The notes: generated by a model not told the origin, from the sequence alone. Numbered from the stretch's first letter, positions 1 to 8,722 are shown. The stretch: DNA of 18,470 nt from JAFMKE01 sp964655225 (GCA_964655225.1 CAZZMB010000042.1:1-18470), one strand, 5' to 3'. Made by a program: numbers and translations.

Positions 1-521
1 ATGGATTACAAGAACTTGCATTGGCGAAAGTTGAATCAGATGGTAATAATGTAGTGCTTATCGTATGCACAGAATCACAGCCAAACTGGTTCGGATTGGT
101 TACGCTTACTATACCCGTATCTATTGGGTTGCATGAGCTTAATAAATCAAAAGTTGAATCAGATGTTAGCAAAGTTGTAGTTATCGTATGCACAGAATCA
201 CAGCCAAACTGATTAAGATTCGTTACACTTGCTATACCTGTATCTAATGGGTTGCATGAGCTTAATAAATCAAAAGTTGAATCAGATTGTAAAAATGTGG
301 TAGTTATCGTATGCACAGAATCACAACCAAACTGGTTCGGATTGGTAGCGCTAACTTCTCCTGTATCTAATGGGTTGCAAGATGTTAACGTCGAAAAAGT
401 TGAGTCTAAGGGAGATATGTTAACTGTTACTGTAACTGATGAATCGCATCCACTTCCAGATGTAAGCAACTCAACCCCAGTTGTATTCAAAGCATTGTAG
501 AGTGTTCCGTTAAAGTTAAAG
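1..521 (-). repeat. Tandem 123-bp (41-residue) repeats in the secreted protein
   Basis: The motif GTTGA(A/G)TC recurs at 30, 153, 276 and 399, exactly 123 bp apart. The units read on the minus strand as SDSTF-x4-SCNPxDTGxxSxTNxNQFGCDSVHTIxTTxL. The units at 30-152, 153-275 and 276-398 differ at scattered bases, unlike the perfect 387-bp pair, so they are older. A more diverged unit (CDSSVTVTVN type) lies at about 399-545, and the array continues beyond position 1. Each unit has two cysteines (SCNP and FGCDS) that could form a disulfide after export. Confidence 0.9.
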
Positions 522-2734
522 CCAAAATTTTGACAAATTGTAGTATCTAATGTCCCATTAAGGGCCACTGGATCAATTAATTCGATAGAATCGATACCCG
601 AACATCCTCCATTATCTTGAATGGTAACGAAATACCAGCCTGCATTTAGTCCTGTTAGCGTATCGGCTGTTTGGTTGTGTGTATTGGATTGAATGACATT
701 TCCAAGAGGACTTTCATAGATAAAGGTAAATGGCGGAGAGCCGTTTGTTTCAGCATATATCTCGCCATCATTTCCACCGACACATATCGGATTACTATTG
801 TTAAGCTGCGGTGCAGGACAACATGAGGCCGTACTAAAAAATTCATAAACGGGATCAGTTGCACACCCTAGTGTTGTCCAACTTCCAGTTTCACTATCAC
901 CGAAGGTTTCTATAGAAACATTTAAGTTTTCTCCATTGACATTTGGTGGGCAATCGCCAACGGTAATTTCCCAACAAAAAGTCCATGGCCCTGCGCAATT
1001 GTCACCAAAATTATCTCCTGGGTTGTTGTCAGGATAATTAGCGGGGAAATCAGTATCACCTGCACTTGAATCATAGAAGAATCCTGGTCCAAAAATTAGT
1101 CCAGTATTACTACTGGTTACTGCGTTGTACCAACCCCATTGTCCGCTCAGGTCACATGATGGTGGTGTTACAGTGGGAGCCAATGAGTTTAAATCCCAAC
1201 CAGGACCAAGGAAAGGTACCACACTATGCAGCCAATTTACTCCAGTTTGATCCCATGATTCTACAGTATAACAAAACTCTACCGTTTGCCCTGCCAAATA
1301 TAAGCCATTCAGAGGTGTTGGATTAACAACAAGGCTTGAAGTAATAAGACAATCGTCACAATTATTGTAACTGCTGATACCTAGATTGAAGTTGCCTGCG
1401 TCTGTAGAATCACCTCCACTGATTCTAACCAAATATGATTGACCCACTGAAAGCGAATTATATGTCAAACTAACAGAACCAGCAAAACCTACATTACAAC
1501 CAAGTCCAAAAGAATTGGCGCAGTTTGTACCTTGGTACAAGGCTATATTTGGTGTATTTAATCCAGTAACTGTAAAAGTTGCCGCTGAAGATGTTGCAGT
1601 GAAACTATACCATGTATCTGCCGCTGGGGCTGACATGTCATTTCCTAAAATACCTTGACAACTACTCAGGTAGTTGTAAGGATTTTCTGCGATTGCACCA
1701 ATATTGGTTAGACAAAAATTGTCATTTACAACGGTAGTTGCTGGACACGGAGGTGGAGCAGAAAGTATTCCAAGGGCACAAGCTGTATTACAATCATCAG
1801 GAATAGGTGCTGCACATGCGGGTGTAGTACAAGGAGGAGCAGGAGGAGCACTTTGATCATAAACACAAATATCAAATGTACCATTGTTATCATTTCCATA
1901 TTCCCACATTCGAATCCAAATAGTAGCACCTGGGATTAATCCATTTTGAGAAATAGAGGGCATAAGCCCATTTGGACTATCATCGTCGTCACATTCGATA
2001 AGGATAAGCGCGTTACATGTTCCTGAGTATATAGCCATACCCCCATCGCTTATAACACCTGTATTGCTGTCGAAAGATAAACTCCCATTTGCAGGAACTG
2101 TGACACTAAACCAAACATCTCCGCCTAAATAATTGGCACACCCTGGCGCAGGCACGCCGATACTAGCATTAGCTCCAGCATTGCTGAAAGTAGCAAAGTT
2201 ACAAGTTGTACCTACCGGAAGAGCAATTGCATTGCAAGCATCATCGTTGCTTAGAACTGGCGGTGGTGTTGGTGAATAAACACAAATATCAAATGTACCA
2301 TTGTTATCATTTCCATATTCCCACATTCGAATCCAAATAGTAGCACCTGGGATTAATCCATTTTGAGAAATAGAGGGCATAAGCCCATTTGGACTATCAT
2401 CGTCGTCACATTCGATAAGGATAAGCGCGTTACATGTTCCTGAGTATATAGCCATACCCCCATCGCTTATAACACCTGTATTGCTGTCGAAAGATAAACT
2501 CCCATTTGCAGGAACTGTGACACTAAACCAAACATCTCCGCCTAAATAATTGGCACACCCTGGCGCAGGCACGCCGATACTAGCATTAGCTCCAGCATTG
2601 CTGAAAGTAGCAAAGTTACAAGTTGTACCTACCGGAAGAGCAATTGCATTGCAAGCATCATCATTAGGCTGAGCATACACAGTGGAAAATAAGCCTGCGA
2701 GATATACCAAAGCGCATACTATACGTACACCCAT
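1..2734 (-). CDS. Large secreted multi-domain repeat protein (adhesin-like, N-terminal 911 residues; 3' end outside window)
   Basis: The minus-strand frame is open from ATG at 2734 to the left edge with no stop, so the gene is 3'-truncated by the window. Residues 1-21 are a signal peptide (hydrophobic core, cleavage likely at VYA|Q). Residues 25-153 and 164-292 are two identical 129-residue beta-rich domains starting DDACNAIALPVGTTC and ending WEYGNDNNGTFDICVY. A Pro/Cys linker (about 293-332) leads to a third, divergent beta-sandwich (about 333-460) resembling bacterial pre-peptidase C-terminal folds. About 461-626 is a Trp/Cys-rich domain, and about 640-715 resembles an SprB repeat (GSPPFTF, then LNAGWYFVTIQDNGGC). 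From about 730 run 41-residue repeats with the core CNPxDTG and NQFGCDSVHTI. Such proteins in Bacteroidota are usually exported by the type IX system and act at the cell surface, but the C-terminal sorting domain that would show this is not in view. Ligand and role are unknown. Confidence 0.9.
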   Translation of the reverse strand, partial: MGVRIVCALVYLAGLFSTVYAQPNDDACNAIALPVGTTCNFATFSNAGANASIGVPAPGCANYLGGDVWFSVTVPANGSLSFDSNTGVISDGGMAIYSGTCNALILIECDDDDSPNGLMPSISQNGLIPGATIWIRMWEYGNDNNGTFDICVYSPTPPPVLSNDDACNAIALPVGTTCNFATFSNAGANASIGVPAPGCANYLGGDVWFSVTVPANGSLSFDSNTGVISDGGMAIYSGTCNALILIECDDDDSPNGLMPSISQNGLIPGATIWIRMWEYGNDNNGTFDICVYDQSAPPAPPCTTPACAAPIPDDCNTACALGILSAPPPCPATTVVNDNFCLTNIGAIAENPYNYLSSCQGILGNDMSAPAADTWYSFTATSSAATFTVTGLNTPNIALYQGTNCANSFGLGCNVGFAGSVSLTYNSLSVGQSYLVRISGGDSTDAGNFNLGISSYNNCDDCLITSSLVVNPTPLNGLYLAGQTVEFCYTVESWDQTGVNWLHSVVPFLGPGWDLNSLAPTVTPPSCDLSGQWGWYNAVTSSNTGLIFGPGFFYDSSAGDTDFPANYPDNNPGDNFGDNCAGPWTFCWEITVGDCPPNVNGENLNVSIETFGDSETGSWTTLGCATDPVYEFFSTASCCPAPQLNNSNPICVGGNDGEIYAETNGSPPFTFIYESPLGNVIQSNTHNQTADTLTGLNAGWYFVTIQDNGGCSGIDSIELIDPVALNGTLDTTICQNFGFNFNGTLYNALNTTGVELLTSGSGCDSSVTVTVNISPLDSTFSTLTSCNPLDTGEVSATNPNQFGCDSVHTITTTFLQSDSTFDLLSSCNPLDTGIASVTNLNQFGCDSVHTITTTLLTSDSTFDLLSSCNPIDTGIVSVTNPNQFGCDSVHTISTTLLPSDSTFANASSCNP
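1859..2245 (-). repeat. 387-bp perfect repeat, copy A (second domain of the secreted protein)
   Basis: This segment matches 2276-2662 with no difference that I could find by eye; the offset is 417 bp (139 codons), so the reading frame is kept. It encodes residues 164-292. The two copies are separated by only 30 bp, which encode a short Pro-rich linker. Identity also covers third codon positions, so the duplication or a conversion event is recent. Confidence 0.95.
2276..2662 (-). repeat. 387-bp perfect repeat, copy B (first domain of the secreted protein)
   Basis: This is the partner of 1859-2245. It encodes residues 25-153, immediately after the signal peptide. Identity stops abruptly at both ends: after the ...CATCATC end at 2662 and before ATAAACAC at 2276. 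Confidence 0.95.
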
Positions 2735-2802
2735 AATTGATTTTTTTAAATAGGAAAGAGAAGAAAAATTTTGTAAGTCTAATTGCTACTCTTAGTTCGT
2801 TA

Positions 2803-2833
2803 ACAAAGATGAAAATTAGCGATTTTTTACCAA
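2803..2833 (-). promoter_or_regulatory. Possible promoter of the secreted repeat protein
   Basis: Read on the minus strand, a TTTG at 2834-2831 is followed after 20 bases by CATCTTTG (2810-2803), one mismatch from TAnnTTTG. The transcript would start near 2796, giving a leader of about 60 bases. No better match exists in the divergent gap 2735-2926. Confidence 0.35.
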
Positions 2834-2897
2834 ACTAAGTAATTAAATTTTAAAAAAAATGATATTGGTTTCTTCTTAGTTTAACGATTCAATTTTT

Positions 2898-2905
2898 TAC
2901 CTTTG
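2898..2905 (+). promoter_or_regulatory. Minus-7 box (TACCTTTG) of the cystathionine beta-synthase gene
   Basis: TACCTTTG is a perfect TAnnTTTG element with a predicted start near 2912, about 15 bases before the ATG at 2927. No good TTG lies at the usual distance upstream, so only the -7 element is well supported. The box contains the TTG at 2903, which argues that this TTG is not the translation start. Confidence 0.5.
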
Positions 2906-2926
2906 CAATGTAAACTTAGACTAAAG

Positions 2927-4291
2927 ATGCATAAAGTATTTAATAATATCCTAGAAACGATTGGAGATACTCCGATGGTTAAGTTAAATAATATCACAAA
3001 GGGCTTTCCTGCAGATGTTTATGTGAAAATTGAATCGGTTAATCCGGGTAACTCAGTAAAGGATAGAATGGCATTGCGCATGCTTGAAGGAGCAGAGCAA
3101 GAGGGGCGAATTAAACCCGGTGGAACAATTGTGGAAGGGACAAGCGGTAATACTGGGATGGGATTAGCATTAGCAGCTATCATTAAAGGGTATAAATGTA
3201 TTTTTGTTACCACAGATAAACAATCCAAAGAGAAAGTAGATATTTTGAAAGCTGTAGGAGCGGAGGTGATTGTCTGTCCAACAGATGTTGATTCAAGTGA
3301 TCCAAGATCCTATTACTCTGTATCGGCAAGAATCGCATCAGAAACGCCCAATTCTTTTTATGTGAATCAATATGATAATCCATATAACACTATCGCACAT
3401 TACGAGCAAACTGGTCCAGAAATTTGGAATCAAACTGACGGTAAAATAACTCACTTTGTCGTGGGGGTTGGTACGGGAGGAACAATTTCGGGTACCGGGA
3501 AATATTTGAAGGAGCAAAACCCAAGTGTAAAAGCTTACGCAATTGATACCTACGGTTCTGTTTTAAAAAAGTACCATGAAACAGGTGTATTTGATGAAAA
3601 TGAAATATATCCATATGTCACAGAAGGTATTGGAGAGGATATTCTTCCTAAAAATGTAGATTTTAATGTTATTGATTACTTTGAAAAAGTAACGGATAAG
3701 GATGGTGCGGTAATGACTCGACGATTAGCCAAAGAAGAAGGTATTTTTGCGGGCTATTCAGCGGGAAGTGCAATAGCAGGTGTGCTCCAGATGAAGGATA
3801 AGTTCAAAAAAGGTGATATGGTTGTTGTTCTATTGCATGACCATGGAAGTCGCTATGTGGGTAAGGTTTATAATGATGAATGGATGCGTCAAAGAGGGTG
3901 GATTGATGAGGCTCAAACTGCTCGTTCAATTGTAGAATCAAGAGAAAGTAAGCCTACAATTATGGCTGATGGTAATGCCACAATCAGTGAGGTTTTTGAT
4001 AGGATGAAAAAGTATGATATTTCCCAAATGCCTGTGACAAAAGATGGTGAGATTGTGGGAAGTATAACAGAGCGAAACATTTTATCTGCGCTCTTAGATG
4101 GAGCTGATGCGCACGAGACTTCAGTGAGTGGAATAATGCTTCAATCTTTCCCTTATGTTGGAATTAATGATAAAGCAAAAGATATTTCTAAGCTTATCAG
4201 TAAATCAAATTCTGCGGTTCTAGTAAAAGACATTGCAGGAGCTACTCATATCATTACGGAGTACGATTTGATTGATGCAATGGCAAATTAA
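2927..4291 (+). CDS. cbs: Cystathionine beta-synthase (PLP enzyme with C-terminal CBS-domain pair)
   Basis: This 454-residue cytosolic enzyme is predicted to join L-serine and L-homocysteine into cystathionine, the first step of transsulfuration. Visible features are the PLP-lysine motif SVNPGNSVKDR (Lys45), the substrate loop EGTSGNTG (70-77), the phosphate-binding loop GVGTGGT (180-186) and the C-terminal SAGSA with Ser278 near the PLP ring nitrogen. Residues about 342-454 form two CBS domains (VGSITERNIL and HIITEYDLID), which in related enzymes bind adenosyl ligands or regulate activity. There is no N-terminal heme-binding extension as in animal CBS. A frame extension back to TTG at 2903 exists, but that codon overlaps the -7 box; the ATG at 2927 gives the usual family N-terminus (FNNILETIGDTP). 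The gene stands alone between a divergent and a convergent neighbour. A CBS-domain-bearing cysteine synthase is the main alternative. Confidence 0.9.
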   Translation: MHKVFNNILETIGDTPMVKLNNITKGFPADVYVKIESVNPGNSVKDRMALRMLEGAEQEGRIKPGGTIVEGTSGNTGMGLALAAIIKGYKCIFVTTDKQSKEKVDILKAVGAEVIVCPTDVDSSDPRSYYSVSARIASETPNSFYVNQYDNPYNTIAHYEQTGPEIWNQTDGKITHFVVGVGTGGTISGTGKYLKEQNPSVKAYAIDTYGSVLKKYHETGVFDENEIYPYVTEGIGEDILPKNVDFNVIDYFEKVTDKDGAVMTRRLAKEEGIFAGYSAGSAIAGVLQMKDKFKKGDMVVVLLHDHGSRYVGKVYNDEWMRQRGWIDEAQTARSIVESRESKPTIMADGNATISEVFDRMKKYDISQMPVTKDGEIVGSITERNILSALLDGADAHETSVSGIMLQSFPYVGINDKAKDISKLISKSNSAVLVKDIAGATHIITEYDLIDAMAN

Positions 4292-4487
4292 TTTAAAACA
4301 GTTGAAGTAGTAAAATACGCACAGCTTCAAAAGTAATTCTTGCGTTGTGTTTTAATTTTATAACCTAGCCTTTCAAGCCTGGTGGAATCTCATCTTATTG
4401 TATTTGCTCTTATACAATCATTCTTATGGCTTACTTCTTATAAATGCGGGACTTGTTATTCTTTAATTTAGCGGATAATTTATTAAA

Positions 4488-7457
4488 TCAACTCGCATAC
4501 CTGGGGTCGGACACATAGGCCATCTTCTTCATTTTTTGCACTTCCAAACTGTAGCATCCAAACTCCTCAACGACTTTACCTAACATAGCATATACTCCTT
4601 TGCCCCTGAAGGGGTAATCTCGCGCCGAATTGGGGAAATGTACCGTGTCTATAAAGTCTCCATTCCGATCTAAAAAAGTACCAAAATTCATTATTTTATT
4701 CCCTCTCGATATTCGGGTATTTTTTCTTGCAATCAAATATCCATAGACAAGAATAAGCTTATTTAAGTAGTTGTTAAAATCTTTAGCGGGCACATGCTTT
4801 TTAGGGTTTTCTTTCAATAACTCAAATGGATTTAAGAAGGTAAAGCCAAGCAGTTCTATTTCATCATAGGCATTCTCCAATGATGAAGTAGTTAGCTCGG
4901 GTAAGGTATATTTTTTTCGCTGCTGTTTGAATAATACGGGCTGACAATAATTGATTGGCGAGCTATCGAGTATCACATGGGCTTCCCATAATAAGGTGCG
5001 CACGGTTTTTCCAGTAAAATCAAAAGCACCTGCGCGGAGTAATATGCTTAGTTGTTCTATGCTGATAGGTACTCGGTTGGAAAAGTCTTCTAAGCGCTTA
5101 AAATCTCCATCACTATTTCGGCTCTCTATAATTTTTTTGATAGTAGAAACTTCTAAACTTCGAAGCCAAGAAAACCCTAAGTGTATGTCTTTTCCTTTTA
5201 TAATCGTCTCTCCACAGCTAATATTAATATGTGGTTTATGCATTTTAGCACCCAGCATTCTAGCTTCATGAATATACAATTCGCTATTATAAAATCCTCC
5301 GCCATTATTTAGAATAGCTACCATGTATTCTAATGGATAATAAGCTTTTAAGTAGATAGTTTGATAACTTTCAATAGCATAAGAAGCCGAGTGCCCTTTG
5401 GCAAAAGCATAGCCTGCAAAACTCTCTATTTGTCTCCACACTTCTTCCGTTAAGCCTTCCTTGTACCCCTTCTCTTTGCAGTTGTTAAAAAAGATATTTT
5501 TTGCCTTTTGAAATTCTTCTCTAGAGCGATATTTTCCACTCATTCCTCTTCGCAACACATCCGCTTCGCCAAGTGTCAGTCCAGCAAAAAGATGTGCTAC
5601 TTTTATCACATCTTCTTGATAGACCATGATGCCATAAGTTTCAGGCATTATTTCTTGCATTTTTTGGTTGGGGATACTGGCTTTTTCATCCTTCCGATGG
5701 CGAAGGATATATTCTCTCATCATTCCACTTTTAGCTACGCCGGGTCGTATGATTGAACTGGCTGCTACCAAGCCTAAATAATTATCTACCTCCAGTTTTT
5801 TTAACAACATCCGCATAGCGGGTGATTCTACGTAGAAGCAACCAATGCATTTCGCTTGCTTGATGAGGTTGTTAATTTTTGGGTCGCTTTTAAAAGGGGC
5901 AACATGATGAATGTCTACTTCTTTTGCATCTGGATGATTGTACTTGATGATGGATAGCGCTTCTTTGATTTTCGCCAAACCTCTCTGGGCTAGAATATCA
6001 AATTTATATAAGCCGACATCCTCGGCTACCATCATGTCAAATTGCGTAGTAGCAAATCCCTTCGGAGGGAAAAAAGTAGCTGTAAAATAATGGATAGGCT
6101 TTTCTGAAATTAAGATGCCTCCCGCATGAATACTCAGGTGGTTGGGCATTCCTTGCAGTCCTTGCGCATAATGGACCACAAATTTTTGTAATTTATCTAG
6201 TCCTTTTGGTGGATGTTTACCTATGGCAAGTTGATCTATTTCATGTTTAGGTAAGCCAAATACTTTACCCAATTCTCTTATTGCTGCTCTATATTGAAAA
6301 GTGCTATAAGTGGCAAGTAATGCTGTGTGCTTAAATCGGCTGAAAATATATCGGGTGACGTCTGCTCGATCTCGCCAAGAAAAATCGATATCAAAATCTG
6401 GTGGACTTGTTCGGTATAGGTTAATGAATCGTTCAAAATAGAGGTCTAATTCTATCGGGTCTACATCGGTTATTTTTAATAAATAAGCAATGATACTATT
6501 GGCACCGCTTCCTCTACCGACATAGTAATAATCTTTTTCTTGTGCGTAATTGACAATATCCCAATTAATCAAAAAATAGGAAACAAAATTCATTTGCTCG
6601 ATGATAGCAAGTTCTTTATCCAAGCGTTGTAAGATTTGTGGAGTAATATTTCTTCCATACCTATAGGTGAGTCCTTGTTTACACAAGCGATGAATAAGCT
6701 TGATGTCTTCTTTCTTGTCTCCCGTATAGCTCTGCTGATTTTGGGGTTTTCTTTCCGCCGAAAAATCAAAATGGATACTGCATTGATCTAAAAGTTGTAT
6801 AGTGTTTTTTAAAATTGCAGGATAGTCCTTGAAATAGTCGAGCAAATACTTCTTTGGATACATCACTTCATTAAGGGTGCCTTGTTCATTAATCGCTAAT
6901 TTGCTAAGGAGGGTGTTGTTTTCAATAGATCGCAATAATCGATGGATATTAAAGTCGTATTTATCTCTAAAACTTACCGCCTGCAAAACTACCATCCGGT
7001 GTTGTAAATGTTTAATATTTGAAAAGGGGAGTTGCCTTAATTCTTGGGCTTGTATCCCAATAAATTCATTATTCTTTAAGGTATAATCAGGGTGAAGTTG
7101 CAAAGCCTTTTGATAAGGGTAAATAATAAAAGTATGTTCGAGTGGGGGGGCGGTGGACTTAAATGATTGCGATTGATGTAAGTGCTCGGAGAGGTGTTTG
7201 TTAAGTGCTGCAAAGCCCTCATTGTTTTTGGCAATACCGATATACTGTTGGTCTATGCCATTTCTAAAATCTATACCTACGATAGGTCGCACATCGTACT
7301 TTGGGGCTATTCTAATAAAATTTAGGCAGGCTGAGGTGTTATTGATATCGGTCAAGACCAATTGTTGTATTCCTTCTTGTTGGGCGATTTCTAACAATGT
7401 TTTTGCTGAAAATGTACCATAGCGAAGGCTGAAATATGTGTGACAATTGAGATACAT
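4488..7457 (-). CDS. dnaE: DNA polymerase III alpha-type subunit, short DnaE (translesion class)
   Basis: This C-family DNA polymerase has 989 residues from ATG 7457. The PHP domain starts at once (YLNCHTYFSLRYGTFS); its usual TDHxN-type motif reads LTDINNTSA, so metal ligands are partly lost and proofreading through PHP is doubtful. The palm has the catalytic Asp pair in PDFDIDF (Asp356, Asp358) after GRGSGANS, and the third Asp487 in LYKFDILAQRG. A helix-hairpin-helix region follows, then an OB-fold (about 906-975). The long C-terminal clamp-loader-binding tail of replicative DnaE is absent. The stop of dinB is one base upstream (TAG-T-ATG), so the two genes are probably co-transcribed and translationally coupled. 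Length and linkage to dinB and an S24 repressor suggest an accessory, damage-inducible polymerase rather than the replicase. An ATG at 7496 would add 13 residues and overlap dinB; the family N-terminus favours 7457. Confidence 0.9.
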   Translation of the reverse strand: MYLNCHTYFSLRYGTFSAKTLLEIAQQEGIQQLVLTDINNTSACLNFIRIAPKYDVRPIVGIDFRNGIDQQYIGIAKNNEGFAALNKHLSEHLHQSQSFKSTAPPLEHTFIIYPYQKALQLHPDYTLKNNEFIGIQAQELRQLPFSNIKHLQHRMVVLQAVSFRDKYDFNIHRLLRSIENNTLLSKLAINEQGTLNEVMYPKKYLLDYFKDYPAILKNTIQLLDQCSIHFDFSAERKPQNQQSYTGDKKEDIKLIHRLCKQGLTYRYGRNITPQILQRLDKELAIIEQMNFVSYFLINWDIVNYAQEKDYYYVGRGSGANSIIAYLLKITDVDPIELDLYFERFINLYRTSPPDFDIDFSWRDRADVTRYIFSRFKHTALLATYSTFQYRAAIRELGKVFGLPKHEIDQLAIGKHPPKGLDKLQKFVVHYAQGLQGMPNHLSIHAGGILISEKPIHYFTATFFPPKGFATTQFDMMVAEDVGLYKFDILAQRGLAKIKEALSIIKYNHPDAKEVDIHHVAPFKSDPKINNLIKQAKCIGCFYVESPAMRMLLKKLEVDNYLGLVAASSIIRPGVAKSGMMREYILRHRKDEKASIPNQKMQEIMPETYGIMVYQEDVIKVAHLFAGLTLGEADVLRRGMSGKYRSREEFQKAKNIFFNNCKEKGYKEGLTEEVWRQIESFAGYAFAKGHSASYAIESYQTIYLKAYYPLEYMVAILNNGGGFYNSELYIHEARMLGAKMHKPHINISCGETIIKGKDIHLGFSWLRSLEVSTIKKIIESRNSDGDFKRLEDFSNRVPISIEQLSILLRAGAFDFTGKTVRTLLWEAHVILDSSPINYCQPVLFKQQRKKYTLPELTTSSLENAYDEIELLGFTFLNPFELLKENPKKHVPAKDFNNYLNKLILVYGYLIARKNTRISRGNKIMNFGTFLDRNGDFIDTVHFPNSARDYPFRGKGVYAMLGKVVEEFGCYSLEVQKMKKMAYVSDPRYAS

Positions 7458-7458
7458 A

Positions 7459-8682
7459 CTATGCGATTCTGTGTGCAGGTACAATAGGCGGTTCACCGTT
7501 AAAAGGGTTCGTGAATTTGGCGATATTTTTTTGCCCCATGAATGCCGCTCTAGTTAGTTTTCTTTCCCCATATTTTTCTCGTAAAAAGTCCATGGCTTGG
7601 TAGAGGTGTATGCGCTTTTCGGTGTCTTCAAATAAATTGATTTGATAATTACCTTCTACTAAATGACTCATCTTTACCCCAATTAGTCGAACTAACAATC
7701 GCCTGTTGTATAGAACGTCAAACAACTCGCTTGCTTTTGAAATTATAATATGATCTGCTGAAGTGTAGGGGATTTTAATTTGCTTGGTGTAGGTGTTGAA
7801 ATCTGAGTATCGTATTTTCACAGTAATACAAGAAGTTAATTTTTTACCCCTTCGTAATTGAAAAGCAAGGTTTTCTGCCATGGCTCCAACGAGTGTTCGG
7901 AGCCTTTGAACATCTATCGTGTCTTTAGCAAAAGTTCGTTCAGTAGATATAGATTTCCTTTCTTGATATTGAATGACAGGCCGATTATCTATAGCGTTTG
8001 CTTTCTTCCATAAAGCTGTTCCATTCTTGCCGAATGCTTTCTGTAAGACTTCTATCGGCATTTCTTGGAGGGTTATAATTTTTTTTAGTCCCAAGTTGCA
8101 TAGTGACTGAAAAAACTTATCGCCTACCATAGGTATTTTTTTGATGGATAAAGGCGCGAGAAATATTTTTTCATTTCCTTTTTTTATTTTAATCTCATTA
8201 TTGGGCTTAGCTTCTCCGGTGGCTATTTTTGATACTGTTTTATTCGTTGATAAACCAAAAGAAATAGGTAGCCCCGTTTCCTTAATAATGGTTTTTCTAA
8301 TTTCAGAAGCGTATTGAGCGCATCCAAAATAGTGATCCATTCCAGTTAGGTCTGCAAAAAACTCATCAATACTCGATTTCTCAAATACAGGAACTCGCTC
8401 CTTGACTATCGAAGACACCATTTTTGAGTACTTCGTGTATATCCCTGCTTCTCCACGAATAACAATACCTTCTGGACAGAGTTGTCGAGCCATACGCATC
8501 GGCATGCCTGAGTGAACGCCAAAAGTTCGGGCTTCATAACTGCAAGATGCAACAACTCCTCTATTACTTGTACCCCCTAAGAGGATGGGTTTCCCATTCA
8601 ATCGGCTATCCATCAGTCTTTCTACAGACACGTAGAAAGTATCCAAATCCATATGTAGTATTGTTTTGTTTTGTTGAGTCAT
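7459..8682 (-). CDS. dinB: DNA polymerase IV (Y-family translesion polymerase)
   Basis: This 407-residue Y-family polymerase copies past damaged template bases with low fidelity. The N-terminal HMDLDTFYVSVE carries metal ligand Asp12 and the steric-gate aromatic Tyr17. The nucleotide-binding stretch SCSYEARTFGVHSGMP is at 46-61, and SSIDEFFADLTG gives catalytic Asp106 and Glu107. A helix-hairpin-helix thumb and a little-finger domain follow. QINLF at 347-351 matches the beta-clamp binding consensus (QLxLF type), and the tail (GERKLTRAAFMG) is the usual DinB ending in this phylum. The gene starts at ATG 8682, 66 bp from the divergent S24 regulator, and is followed after one base by dnaE. There is no imuA homologue in between. 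Expression is probably controlled by the S24 regulator through the shared gap. Confidence 0.95.
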   Translation of the reverse strand: MTQQNKTILHMDLDTFYVSVERLMDSRLNGKPILLGGTSNRGVVASCSYEARTFGVHSGMPMRMARQLCPEGIVIRGEAGIYTKYSKMVSSIVKERVPVFEKSSIDEFFADLTGMDHYFGCAQYASEIRKTIIKETGLPISFGLSTNKTVSKIATGEAKPNNEIKIKKGNEKIFLAPLSIKKIPMVGDKFFQSLCNLGLKKIITLQEMPIEVLQKAFGKNGTALWKKANAIDNRPVIQYQERKSISTERTFAKDTIDVQRLRTLVGAMAENLAFQLRRGKKLTSCITVKIRYSDFNTYTKQIKIPYTSADHIIISKASELFDVLYNRRLLVRLIGVKMSHLVEGNYQINLFEDTEKRIHLYQAMDFLREKYGERKLTRAAFMGQKNIAKFTNPFNGEPPIVPAHRIA

Positions 8683-8700
8683 TTTTTTTATCTATTTTTG
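8671..8700 (+). promoter_or_regulatory. Promoter of the S24 regulator gene
   Basis: TTG at 8671-8673, a 19-base spacer and TATTTTTG at 8693-8700 match the Bacteroidota promoter pattern exactly. Transcription would begin near 8707, about 40 bases before the ATG at 8749. The -33 element lies inside the first codons of dinB on the other strand. Confidence 0.6.
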
Positions 8701-8701
8701 G

Positions 8702-8722
8702 ATTGTGGAAATAATCGACAAT
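8702..8722. promoter_or_regulatory. Candidate operator, imperfect palindrome ATTGTnG-N7-CnACAAT
   Basis: ATTGT (8702-8706) pairs with ACAAT (8718-8722), and G8708 also pairs with C8716. The site covers the predicted start point of the regulator transcript and lies in the untranslated leader of dinB, so a bound dimer could block both directions. CGACAA is repeated at 8739-8744, 23 bp downstream. Dyad symmetry suits an XRE/S24 dimer, but with no second operator to compare, this remains a prediction. Confidence 0.4.

Noticed and set aside
1..521. CRISPR-like array because of regular spacing
   Set aside because: The whole 123-bp unit is conserved, with no unique spacers, and the repeat is in frame with a signal-peptide-bearing protein.
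21..1326. Several plus-strand open frames (21-212, 252-500, 1066-1326)
   Set aside because: They are shadows of the minus-strand secreted protein; their repetitive look comes only from the 123-bp coding repeats on the other strand.
4292..4487. Hidden gene or strong terminator between the convergent cbs and dnaE genes
   Set aside because: Only a weak pairing ACGCA/TGCGT with a loop of more than 20 bases is visible and no plausible coding frame.
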